A program made the position numbers and the translations under genes. DNA of 53,634 nucleotides from Sulfuritalea sp. (GTDB lineage Bacteria > Pseudomonadota > Gammaproteobacteria > Burkholderiales > Rhodocyclaceae), in the NCBI GenBank assembly GCA_016716965.1, contig JADJUP010000034.1:1-53634 (forward strand). The letters run 5' to 3'. Below are positions 24,182 to 32,338 of the stretch, in pieces. Under the pieces are notes generated by a model, which was not told the origin of the DNA, did not search any database, and worked only from the letters and a program-made list of their open reading frames with translations. How positions within the stretch are numbered: the first letter of the stretch is position 1; every line of letters begins with the position of its first letter.

Positions 24182-25840
24182 ATGCTCGAAGGCTGCGTGC
24201 CCTGGCCCGCCGACGTGGCGGCGCGTTACCGCCAGCGTGGCTGGTGGGAAGGCATCACGATTCCGCAACTCCTGGAGCGCACTGCCGCGCGCCTTCCGGG
24301 CAAGACAGCACTGGTCTGTGGCGATCAGCGCCTGGGCTATGCCGACCTCGTATTGGGTTCGCGGCGGCTGGCCTGCGGCTTCCTGGACGCCGGCATCAAG
24401 GCGCAGGATCGCGTGGTGCTGCAACTGTCCAACGGCCCCGAGTTCGTTTTCGCCTATTTCGCCCTGACGCGCATCGGTGCGATCCCGGTAATGGCGCTGC
24501 GCGCCCATCGCCACAGCGAAGTCCGCCACTTCCTCACGGCCTCGGGCGCCACGGCCTACGTGATCCCCGATCGCATCGGCAACTTCGATTACCGCGAGAT
24601 GGCCCGCGAAGTCGGGCCAGACGCGCCGGCCCTGCGCCATGTTTTCGTAGCCGGCGAACCCGGCCCGGGGCAGATCGACCTGCGTGCCTTGCTTGCCGCG
24701 CCCTTGTCGGAAGATGCGATCGCGGCGCGGCTGGCCGGCCACGATCCCGATCCGGCGGAAGTCACCACCATGCTGCTTTCGGGCGGCACCACCTCGCTGT
24801 CGAAGCTGATTCCGCGCACCCACGAGGATTACGTGCTCAACGCGCGACTTTGCGGCCGCGCCGGCGGCTTCGACGAGGCCACCGTGTTCATGGCCATCCT
24901 GCCGCTGGGGCACAACTACAACCTGGCCTCGCCCGGCATGCTGGGTTGCTTCTACTACGGCGGCACGGTGGTGCTGGCGCCCTCGGGCGATGCGGCGGAT
25001 GTGTTCGCGCTGGTGCAGCGCGAGAAGGTCAGCGTGATCGCCGCCGTGGTGCCCCTGATCTCGAACTGGCTGAATTCCCCGGTACCGGGCGACTACGATT
25101 TGTCGTCGCTGACGGTGATCCAGAACGGCGGCGCGCGCCTGGCGCCGGAGCTGCGCGGGCGGATGCGCGAGCGCTTCGGCTGCATCGCCCAGGAAATCTA
25201 CGGCACGGCGGAGGGCCTGATCAACATGGTGCCGCTGGATGCGCCGGAGGACATGCTGCTCAACAGTTCCGGCGTGCCGGTGTGCGAGGACGACGAGATC
25301 AAGGTGCTCGACGACGACGGCAACGAGGTGGCGGACGGCGAGCCCGGCGAGCTGGTGACGCGCGGGCCCTATACGATACAGGGCTACTACAACGCGCCGG
25401 AAAAGCAGGCCGAGGCCTTCACGCCCGACGGCTTCTATCGCATGGGCGACATCGTCAGGAAGCAGGGCCGCCACGTGTTTACCGAGGGCCGGCGCAAGGA
25501 CCTGATCAATCGCGGTGGCGAGAAGATCAGTTGCGAGGAAGTCGAGAACCTGATCTTCGGCCATCCCAAGGTCAAGGCCGTCACGCTGGTCGCGATGCCG
25601 GATCCGGTGTTCGGCGAAAAGGCTTGCGCCTTCGTAATTGCCAAGGACGGCCAGACGCTGGCTTTCGATGAACTGATCGCCTTCCTGCGCGCGCAGAAGA
25701 TCGCCAGTTTCAAGCTGCCGGAGAGGCTGGAGGTGGTCAGCCAGTTTCCGCTCAGCCCGGTTGGGAAAATCCTCAAGCGGCAACTGCGCGAAATGATCGC
25801 GGCCAAGATGGAAGACGAAAAGGCGGGTACCCAGTCATGA
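24182..25840 (+). CDS. Aryl-acid AMP/CoA ligase, EntE/DhbE (2,3-dihydroxybenzoate or salicylate) type
   Basis: A 552-aa adenylating enzyme. The phosphate loop MLLSGGTTSLSKLIPRTHED, PLGHNYNLASPG (His244-Asn245), YGTAEGLINMVPLD, GRRKDLINRGGEKIS and the C-terminal lysine in PLSPVGKILKRQL match the EntE/DhbE/salicylate-AMP-ligase group. In that group the Asn after His contacts the ortho substituent of the aryl acid, which points to a salicylate-like or anthranilate-like substrate. There are no siderophore genes nearby, so a catabolic role is likely. The ATG follows GGAGGAG. The stop overlaps the next gene by 4 bp. It is the first gene of the operon opposite the LysR gene. Confidence 0.85.
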   Translation: MLEGCVPWPADVAARYRQRGWWEGITIPQLLERTAARLPGKTALVCGDQRLGYADLVLGSRRLACGFLDAGIKAQDRVVLQLSNGPEFVFAYFALTRIGAIPVMALRAHRHSEVRHFLTASGATAYVIPDRIGNFDYREMAREVGPDAPALRHVFVAGEPGPGQIDLRALLAAPLSEDAIAARLAGHDPDPAEVTTMLLSGGTTSLSKLIPRTHEDYVLNARLCGRAGGFDEATVFMAILPLGHNYNLASPGMLGCFYYGGTVVLAPSGDAADVFALVQREKVSVIAAVVPLISNWLNSPVPGDYDLSSLTVIQNGGARLAPELRGRMRERFGCIAQEIYGTAEGLINMVPLDAPEDMLLNSSGVPVCEDDEIKVLDDDGNEVADGEPGELVTRGPYTIQGYYNAPEKQAEAFTPDGFYRMGDIVRKQGRHVFTEGRRKDLINRGGEKISCEEVENLIFGHPKVKAVTLVAMPDPVFGEKACAFVIAKDGQTLAFDELIAFLRAQKIASFKLPERLEVVSQFPLSPVGKILKRQLREMIAAKMEDEKAGTQS

Positions 25841-26989
25841 AGATACGCATCATCGGCGGCGGACCCGCCGGGCTTTACTTTGCGGCGCTGATGAAGCGCG
25901 AGAACCCGGCGCACGACGTCGTGGTCTTCGAGCGCGGCCCGCGCGATGCGACCTGGGGCTTCGGCGTGGTGTTTTCGGATCGCGCCCTGGAATTCCTGCG
26001 CGCCGACGACGAGGCCATGTACCAGTTGCTGACGCCGCTGATGGAGACCTGGCCCAACCTGACCATCGTGCATAACGACACGCCCGTGCCCATCACAGGC
26101 AACGGCTTTGCGGCGATCGGGCGGCTGGAACTGCTGAGCCGCTTGTATGCCCATGCCGAGTCGCTGGGCGTGAAGATCGAGTTCGACAGCGAGGTGACCG
26201 CACTGGATCATCCCGCGCTGGCGGGCGCCGACCTGATCGTCGGCGCCAATGGCGCGTTCTCGTGGGTGCGTAACGAGCACGAGGCCGAGTTCGGCACCGA
26301 AACCGACATGCGCCCCAACCGCTTCATCTGGTACGGCGCACGCAAGGCCTTCGACAGCCTGTCGCTGACCTTCCGCGAAACCGAGCACGGCGTGTTCTGC
26401 GCCCACCATTACCGCTACAGCCCGACCACGAGCACCTTCCTGGTCGAGGTCACCGACGCCACCTGGCAACGGGCGGGTTTCAAGGACATGGGCGAGCAGG
26501 AAACCATCCGCCATTGCGAGCAGGTTTTCGCCAACGACCTCGGTGGCGCTCCGATCCTTTCCAACAAGTCCTATTGGCGCCAGTTTCCGGCGGTCACCAA
26601 CCGGCACTGGAGCTTCGGCAATGTGGTGCTGATGGGCGATGCCCTGCGCACGGCGCATTTTTCGATCGGGTCCGGCACTCGCCTGGCGATGGAAGACGCC
26701 ATTGCCCTGTGGAAGGCTTTGCGGGATTCCGGCAGTCTGGCGGAAGGCGCTGGCGCTGTATCAGGAGCGCCGCCTGCCGCCGATGAAGAAGATCCTCGAT
26801 GCCGCCAGCGCCAGCATCCGCTGGTACGAACGCATGGATCAGCTGATATGCCTGTCCCCGGTGGATTTCGCCTACAGCTACATGACTCGTACCGGCCGCG
26901 TCGACCATTCCGAGGTGGCGCGCCGTGATCCGAAACTGGCGGCGGCGTGGGAGCACAGCCACCCCGAAATCTTCGGCGAATCGTATTGA
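25837..26989 (+). CDS. Aryl-CoA flavin monooxygenase (salicylyl-CoA 5-hydroxylase / anthraniloyl-CoA monooxygenase N-domain type), frameshifted
   Basis: About 383 aa, a class A FAD monooxygenase. IRIIGGGPAGLYFAALMKRE at the start binds FAD, VFERGPRDATWGFGVVFSD follows, and GDALRTAHFSIGSGTRLAMEDA near residue 268 is the flavin-closing motif in the form seen in salicylyl-CoA 5-hydroxylases and in the N-terminal half of 2-aminobenzoyl-CoA monooxygenase/reductase. The C-terminal helix region ALYQERRLPPMKKILDAAS up to PEIFGESY is in another frame; one inserted base near 26735-26750 explains it. Length equals only the monooxygenase half of the fused enzyme; a separate OYE reductase is encoded 86 bp downstream. 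Confidence 0.82.
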
Positions 26990-27011
26990 CGCTCCAATGG
27001 TTTGCACGTAA

Positions 27012-27019
27012 TGTATACA
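27012..27019. promoter_or_regulatory. TGTATACA palindrome upstream of the OYE gene
   Basis: The short gap before 27076 holds TGTATACA followed by GTATCC. TGTATACA is a perfect 8-bp palindrome of the type used by several GntR regulators. A partly similar AT-GTAC-TGTAT site lies at 45414-45429. Both are too short for a firm call. Confidence 0.25.
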
Positions 27020-27075
27020 GTATCCAATAACAAATTCAACGCCTGCCAAAGGCCGGGCCACAAGGAGGAATTGCC

Positions 27076-29061
27076 GTGACTGAAATCGCCGTGAAGCGAC
27101 CGGGAGAAGCCAAGCTCAAGGATTTGTTCAAGCCGGGTAAGGTCGGCAAGTTCGAGGTCAAGAACCGCATCAAGTACGGCGCATGCTGCGTCTCCAATTA
27201 CAACGGCCGCGACGGCACCATCACCCCGCGCGAACTGGCGCGGGTGCGCGTCATTGCCGGCACCGGTTGCGGCCTGATCACCAACCAGGGCGCGTATCCC
27301 GATCCCTGGGGCGAGGGCAAGGCCTACTTCCGCCAGGTCGCGATCCACGACGACAAGTTCCTGCCGCAGTTCGAGATGATCGCGCGCTACATCCACGACG
27401 CCGGCGCCATGGCCATGCAGCAGATCCTGCACGCCGGCCGCTACGGCGGCATCGACCTCGGCTATTGCATCCAGCCTTCGGTGGTGCCGCAGACCCTGCC
27501 GCATTTCCGTCCGCCGCGCGAAATGACCAAGGAGCAAATCGCGGTCACCGTAAAGCAGCACGCCGATGCCGCGCAGCGCGCCATTCGCGCCGGCTTCGAC
27601 GCCACCGAGATCACCAGCTTCATGGGCTACCTGCTGGCCAACTTCAATTCGCGCTTCACCAACCAGCGCACCGACGAATACGGCGGCTCGGTGCAGAACC
27701 GCGGCCGTTTCATGCGCGAACTGATCGACGCCATCAAGCAGGCCACGCCGGACAATCCGCTCTCCGTGCGCCTCAACGGCGCCGAACTGATGGACAAGTG
27801 GGGCGGCAACACCCAGGACGAATCCTTCGAACTCATGCAGCAGGCCGTCGATTGCGGCGTGGACATGATCTCGGTCACCGTCGGCTGGCAGGAGGCGCCG
27901 GAATCCTCCTTCGGCCGCGACGTCGAGCCCGGCTATTGGAATTTCCTCTCGGAAAAAGCCAAGAAGATGTTTCCCAACGTGCTGGTCGCCTTCGGCAACC
28001 GCCTGCCCGATCCGGCCATGGCCGACCAGTGCGTGCGCGACAACATCTTCGATTACTGGGAAGTCTGCCGCCCGCTGCTGGCCGACCCGGAGATGATCCA
28101 CAAGGCCGCCGAGGACCGCATGGAGGAAGTCCGCCCCTGCATCGGTTCGCTCAACTGCCTGTCGCGCCTGTTCCGCGACCTGCCCTACACCTGCACCATG
28201 AACCCGATGCTGGGCCACGAAGTCGAGCCCGAGTACCACGTCACCGAGGCCACCGAGAAAAAGCGCGTGATGGTCATCGGCGCCGGCCCCGCCGGCATGG
28301 AAGCCGCCATCACCGCCCGCCGCCGTGGCCACAGCGTGACCGTGTTCGACAAGGCGGACAAGATCGGCGGCAACCTTTCGGCATACGCCGCCAACGACTT
28401 GGCGCGCCCGGCCGACCTGCAAAGCGTGATCGACTACTACGGCGTGATGGCGAAGAAGCTCGGCGTCGAAGTTCGCCTCAATACCGAGGCCAATGCCAAG
28501 TTCATGCGCAGCATCCTGCACGAGTACGACGCCTGCATCGTTGCCGCCGGTGCCCGCACCGACCTCGATTCCTTCAAGTACATGCCGGGCAGCGAAACGC
28601 TGATCGATGCTCTTGAAGTCGCCCACGGCAAGAAGACGGTGGGCAAGCGCGTGGTGATGATAGGCGGCGGCATGATCGGCCTGACCATCTCCGAATTCCT
28701 GCAAAAGGCCGGCCACGAAGTCACGGTAGTCGAGAAGGACAAGCGCGTCGGCGGCGACATCATGCCCACCTTCAAGTGGCGCCATACCGCCTGGGTCGAC
28801 GAACTCGGCATCAAGACCATCTGCTCGGCGCAACTGCTCAAGATCACGGCAGAAGGGGCTACGGTAAAGACGGCCAAGGGCGAGGAAATCCTGATTCCCT
28901 GCGACAACGTCATCGTCTCCAGCCCGCGCAAGGCCAACCACGACCTGTTCTACGAGTTCCAGTGGATGATCGACGAACTGCACGGCGGCGGTGACGCCAC
29001 GGTGCCGCGCGGCCTCGACGCCGCGATCCAGGAGGGCTACAAGCTCGGCGTTCGCATTTGA
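27076..29061 (+). CDS. OYE-family NADH:flavin/2-enoate-type reductase with Fe-S, FMN and FAD domains
   Basis: A 661-aa enzyme of the 2,4-dienoyl-CoA reductase (FadH)/2-enoate reductase/trimethylamine dehydrogenase group; 2-naphthoyl-CoA reductases of this family reduce aromatic CoA esters. An FMN-binding TIM barrel (about residues 12-345, with ILHAGRYGG, NSRFTNQRTDEYGGSVQNR and RLNG) is followed by a cysteine segment at 355-375, an FAD domain (VIGAGPGMEAA-like GAGPAGMEAAITARRRG near 399) and an NAD site (IGGGMIGLTISEFLQKAG near 533). The usual C-x2-C-x2/3-C-x11-C cluster motif reads CIGSLNC then C, so the second cysteine is serine. The GTG start follows AAGGAGG. Confidence 0.85.
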   Translation: MTEIAVKRPGEAKLKDLFKPGKVGKFEVKNRIKYGACCVSNYNGRDGTITPRELARVRVIAGTGCGLITNQGAYPDPWGEGKAYFRQVAIHDDKFLPQFEMIARYIHDAGAMAMQQILHAGRYGGIDLGYCIQPSVVPQTLPHFRPPREMTKEQIAVTVKQHADAAQRAIRAGFDATEITSFMGYLLANFNSRFTNQRTDEYGGSVQNRGRFMRELIDAIKQATPDNPLSVRLNGAELMDKWGGNTQDESFELMQQAVDCGVDMISVTVGWQEAPESSFGRDVEPGYWNFLSEKAKKMFPNVLVAFGNRLPDPAMADQCVRDNIFDYWEVCRPLLADPEMIHKAAEDRMEEVRPCIGSLNCLSRLFRDLPYTCTMNPMLGHEVEPEYHVTEATEKKRVMVIGAGPAGMEAAITARRRGHSVTVFDKADKIGGNLSAYAANDLARPADLQSVIDYYGVMAKKLGVEVRLNTEANAKFMRSILHEYDACIVAAGARTDLDSFKYMPGSETLIDALEVAHGKKTVGKRVVMIGGGMIGLTISEFLQKAGHEVTVVEKDKRVGGDIMPTFKWRHTAWVDELGIKTICSAQLLKITAEGATVKTAKGEEILIPCDNVIVSSPRKANHDLFYEFQWMIDELHGGGDATVPRGLDAAIQEGYKLGVRI

Positions 29062-29086
29062 GTCGCGTCTCTGGAGGGCTGACATG

Positions 29087-29179
29087 AAGACCAACCTTTC
29101 ACAGGAGATCACGGAGAAGGGAGGCAAGAGCGGGGGTGTCTGTGCCCCGGTCCTCTGTGTTGAAGGCGGTTGGTTTCTT
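29087..29179. repeat. Imperfect inverted repeat element of the CACAGAG/CACGGAG type
   Basis: In the gap before the second ligase, AAGACCAACCTTTCACAGGA (from 29087) faces TCCTCTGTGTTGAAGG and GGTTGGTTTCTT (to 29179). The outer ends are near reverse complements and the inner units resemble CACGGAG and CTCTGTG blocks. It appears to be a second class of dispersed palindromic repeat, distinct from the CTGCG-type elements in the bzd operon. Confidence 0.55.
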
Positions 29180-29220
29180 TCCCGGTCGTGGCTGGTCTGA
29201 AGCGCGGTGGAGCCACTGAC

Positions 29221-30835
29221 ATGTCCTACAGTGCCCATCTCGATACCTTTACCCGCGACAACCTGCCGCCGCCCGAGGCGCAGCCGGAGTTCCTGTTCGA
29301 CCTGCCGGAGCTGAAGTTTCCCGAGCGCATGAACTGCGCGACGGAACTGCTCGACCGGCACGTCGCCGAAGGCCGGGGAGGGCGGGTCTGCATCCAGGCG
29401 CCGAACCTGCGCTGGACCTACGCCGACCTGCAGGAGAAGGCCAACCGCATCGCCAATGTGCTGGTGAATGAGCTTGGGCATCGTTCCCGGCAACCGCGTG
29501 CTGCTGCGCGCGCCGAACAACCCGATGATGGCGGCCTGCTGGTTCGCGGTGATGAAAGTCGGCGCTGTCGCCACGGCGACCATGCCGCTGTTGCGCGCCA
29601 AGGAACTCAAGCACGTGATCGCCAAGGCGAAAATCAGCCACGCGCTGTGCGACCTGCGCCTGGCGGAAGAGCTCAAGCTCGCCGCCGCCGAATCGCCCGA
29701 ACTGAAACACATCCGCTGGTTCAACGATCCTTCGGCCGACGGCCTCGAAGCGGCGATGGCAAAGCAGTCGGCGGAGTTCAGGAACGTCGATACCGCGCGT
29801 GACGACACCTGCATCCTCGCCTTCACCTCGGGCACCACCGGCCAGCCCAAGGCGACCATGCACTTCCACCGCGACGTGATCGCGCCCTGCGTCTGCTGGC
29901 CGCCCCATGTCCTGCGGCCGACACCCGACGACATCTTCATGGGCACGCCGCCGCTGGCCTTCACCTTCGGGCTGGGCGGCCTGCTGCTGTTCCCGCTGCA
30001 TATCGGCGCCTCGACGGTGCTGCTGGAGCAGGGCGCGCCGCAGGACCTGGTCGACGCGGTGCTCAAGTACAAGGCCACCATCCTGTTCACCGCGCCGACT
30101 TCCTATCGTGCCATCGCCGCGATCGCCGGCCCGCTGCGCACCAGCACGCTGAGGAAATGCGTGTCCGCCGGCGAGGCCCTGCCGGCCGCGACGCGTGCGC
30201 TGTGGAAGGAAGCCACCGGCATCGAGATGATCGACGGCATCGGAGCCACCGAGTTGATGCACATCTTCATCTCTGCCGACGAGAAGGATGCGCTGCCCGG
30301 CGCCACCGGCAAGGTGGTGCCCGGCTACGTGGCCTGCATCATGGACGACGAGGGCAAGCCGGCGAAGACGGGCGAGATCGGCAAGCTGGCGGTCAAGGGA
30401 CCCACGGGCTGCCGCTACCTCGCCGACGAGCGCCAGGCCAGCTATGTCAGGAACGGCTGGAACTACACGGGCGATGCCTACGCGCTGGATGCCGACGGGT
30501 ATTTCCACTACCACTCGCGCACCGACGACATGATCATCTCGGCCGGCTACAACATCGCCGGTCCCGAGGTCGAGGATGCGCTGCTGCGCCATCCCAAGGT
30601 CGCCGAATGCGGCGTGATCGGCGTTCCGGATGACGAGCGCGGCCAGGTGGTCAAGGCCTTCGTCGTGCTGCGGGCCGGCAACGAAGCGTCGCCCGAGACG
30701 GCCAAAGAGTTGCAGGACTACGTCAAGCAGAGCATCGCGCCCTACAAATACCCGCGCCAGGTCGAGTTCGTCGCCAGCCTGCCGCGCACCGAAACCGGCA
30801 AGCTGCAGCGCTTCCGCCTGCGTGCCCAAAAATAA
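29221..30835 (+). CDS. 2-aminobenzoate-CoA ligase-like enzyme (benzoate-CoA ligase family), one frameshift
   Basis: About 537 aa. The N-terminus (MSYSAHLDTFTRDNLPPPEA) and length match 2-aminobenzoate-CoA ligases (AbmG type) better than BzdA. Motifs: LAFTSGTTGQPKATMHFHRD, FTFGLGGLLLFP, DGIGATELMHIF, GWNYTGDAYALDADGYFHYH and PRTETGKLQRF with the catalytic lysine. The frame breaks near 29470; deleting one G of the GGG in CTTGGGCATC joins NELGIVPGNRVLLR perfectly, so this is probably a homopolymer error. It would form an aryl-CoA ester for the monooxygenase/reductase pair encoded upstream. The benzoate-CoA ligase at 11474 is a paralogue. Substrate specificity is by family resemblance only. Confidence 0.83.
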
Positions 30836-30847
30836 GGAGAATTGCAG

Positions 30848-31240
30848 ATGAAGACATTGCTACCGCCCGGCTGGCCGCTGGCCAAGGGTTACAGCCACGG
30901 CGTGATGGCGCGCGGGCAGATGGTGTTCGTCGCCGGCCAGGTCGGCTGGGACGAGAAGTGCGAGTTCCCGGGGCCGGACATCGTGTCCCAGGCCGAGCAG
31001 GCGCTGAAGAACATCGTCGCCATCCTGGCCGAAGCCGGCGCCAAGCCGGAACACATCGTTCGCATGACCTGGTACCTCGGCAGCAAGGAGGAATACTGGG
31101 CCAAGCAGAAGGAACTCGGCGCCGTGTTCCGTCGCCTGATCGGCCACTACAACGCGGCGATGACGGCGGTGCAGGTGGCCGGCTTCGTCGAGGAAGGCGC
31201 CAAGGTCGAGATCGAGGCCACCGCCGTCATTCCCGACTGA
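30848..31240 (+). CDS. RidA (YjgF/YER057c/UK114) family protein, possible enamine/imine hydrolase
   Basis: A 130-aa RidA-family protein. It has YSHGVMARGQMVFVAGQVGWD near the start, AEQALKNIVAILAEAGAKPEHIVRMTWYL in the middle and the terminal KVEIEATAVIPD. RidA proteins hydrolyse reactive enamines and imines, releasing ammonia. In the canonical E. coli RidA an Arg lies in the motif after the central helix; here IVRMTWYLGSKEEYW occupies that region. The ATG at 30848 follows AAGGAG 8 bp upstream. Next to an anthranilate-type ligase this is suggestive: reduction of a hydroxylated 2-aminobenzoyl-CoA gives an enamine, a plausible substrate. This role is inference. Confidence 0.88.
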   Translation: MKTLLPPGWPLAKGYSHGVMARGQMVFVAGQVGWDEKCEFPGPDIVSQAEQALKNIVAILAEAGAKPEHIVRMTWYLGSKEEYWAKQKELGAVFRRLIGHYNAAMTAVQVAGFVEEGAKVEIEATAVIPD

Positions 31241-31246
31241 TAGCGA

Positions 31247-31630
31247 ATGGATGATGGGCGCTGGTTGCGCATCCTGCAGCGCATGCCCGAGGTCGAGGAG
31301 GCCGGCGGGCCGCCGCTCGCCGTCGCCTTCATCGGTGCCGAGGACTATGCCGCGAAGCGCGGCCAGGCCTGGCTCTGGTGGCCGGGCAGTAGCGAACGCG
31401 CGACGGGGCCGGTCGACTTCGATGGGCTCTTTCCCGAAGACTGGGGCCTGCTGCTGGTGATGAACGACCAGGCCATCGAGAAAGTCGGCGCTGACGGCAC
31501 GGCGTGCATGGCGCATCTTGCGCGCCTGCTCGACATCAAGCCCTTCGTCCTGCGGCAACGCGACGAACTGGACGAGTCCGGCGTATTGGAATTCATTGAA
31601 ACCCTGGAACTGGCAACGCCCAAGCATTGA
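31247..31630 (+). CDS. Conserved-looking hypothetical protein, operon-linked
   Basis: A 127-aa soluble protein with no family I recognise. It is acidic with a hydrophobic core (PPLAVAFIGAEDYAAKRG, GLLLVMNDQAIEKVG), a mixed alpha/beta look and no cysteine motif or membrane helix. It starts 6 bp after the RidA stop and its TGA overlaps the next ATG (TGATG), so translation is coupled. GC-rich codon use matches neighbours. The tight packing between RidA and an OYE gene implies a role in the same pathway, perhaps as a subunit or assembly factor; function unknown. Confidence 0.7.
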   Translation: MDDGRWLRILQRMPEVEEAGGPPLAVAFIGAEDYAAKRGQAWLWWPGSSERATGPVDFDGLFPEDWGLLLVMNDQAIEKVGADGTACMAHLARLLDIKPFVLRQRDELDESGVLEFIETLELATPKH

Positions 31631-32103
31631 TGACAACAGCACTTGAAGAGACCGAACAAATGTTCGGCGACATGAGCCGGTGGCAGTCCATGCTAGACCG
31701 CCAGCGTGAGTTGTTCGTCGAGATGGAATCCGGTTCGCGGCTCGGCTTCGTTTCGCGTGAGGCCTCAGGCATCCTGCCCGGCAAACATCGCGAAGGCGTG
31801 CAGGTAGTGACCGAGGTGCCGATGATGGCATGGGAAATCGAGAACGGCGGCATGTCGGCGCGCATCGAGCGCTTTGCCGGGCTCGCCACTAGCCGCGTCG
31901 ACGTCCTGCTGGTGGCGGATCGCGAGGCCATGGACACCATGCTCGCCGAGCTGGGCGGCGACATGCTGAGAACCATCAAGCGCCTGATCCGGCGCGGCAA
32001 CATCATGTTCTTCCTGTTCAAGAACAAGACCCAATTGCAGGACGCCGGTTACGAGGACTTCCTCGAATCGCTGGGTCTGGCTTTCATCGGAGCCTGCCGG
32101 TGA
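31630..32103 (+). CDS. Hypothetical protein, second of three coupled small genes
   Basis: A 157-aa protein starting with the ATG inside TGATGA at 31630. It begins with a charged helix (LEETEQMFGDMSRWQSMLDRQRELF), then SGSRLGFVSREASGILPGKHREGVQ and EVPMMAWEIENGG, and ends with a basic-hydrophobic stretch TIKRLIRRGNIMFFLFKNKT. No cofactor or catalytic motif is obvious and I do not recognise a family. The C-terminus overlaps the zinc-ribbon gene by 4 bp (GTGA). The strict coupling of the three genes 31247-32291 suggests that their products are made in fixed ratio. Confidence 0.7.
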   Translation: MTTALEETEQMFGDMSRWQSMLDRQRELFVEMESGSRLGFVSREASGILPGKHREGVQVVTEVPMMAWEIENGGMSARIERFAGLATSRVDVLLVADREAMDTMLAELGGDMLRTIKRLIRRGNIMFFLFKNKTQLQDAGYEDFLESLGLAFIGACR

Positions 32104-32291
32104 TCTTCATCAATCCGCACGGCGCGCCGGAACTGGCCTGCGACCACTGCGGCTGCCGCTGGGTCGATCGCCTCAAGGGCAAGGCCTATTGCTACGAGTG
32201 CGGCGAAGAAGTGACCGACGAAGCCATCGCAGAATTCCAGGCGGCGGCGGTCGAATACGCCGCCAAGCATTCGCCACCGGCGGCCGATTGA
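32100..32291 (+). CDS. Small zinc-ribbon protein
   Basis: A 63-aa protein with a clear four-cysteine zinc knuckle: CDHCGC near residue 14 and CYECGEE near residue 31, followed by a short Ala/Glu-rich tail. It starts with GTG overlapping the upstream TGA. Zinc ribbons of this size often mediate protein-protein or nucleic-acid contact or act as small rubredoxin-like subunits. The next gene, an OYE-type oxidoreductase, begins 47 bp later. The small Cys-pair protein at 5846-6100 in the bzd operon has a comparable architecture, though overall similarity is low by eye. Confidence 0.75.
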   Translation: MIFINPHGAPELACDHCGCRWVDRLKGKAYCYECGEEVTDEAIAEFQAAAVEYAAKHSPPAAD

Positions 32292-32338
32292 GCGGAATCG
32301 CCGTGTCGCCAGCGCCGACTTTCATACGCCGCTGAACC

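Noticed and set aside
24182..25840. Siderophore (enterobactin/bacillibactin-type) ligase role
   Set aside because: The protein is EntE-like, but no other siderophore biosynthesis gene or aryl-carrier domain is present; neighbours are aryl-CoA catabolic genes.
26878..30090. A 1070-codon open frame on the minus strand
   Set aside because: It runs antisense to the OYE and ligase genes, which have full family motifs, and results from GC-rich codon bias. No motif or ribosome site supports it.
16786..32320. GCCAGCGCCGACT similarity at 16794 and 32304
   Set aside because: Only about 13 bp is shared, in GC-rich sequence; too short to call a repeat.
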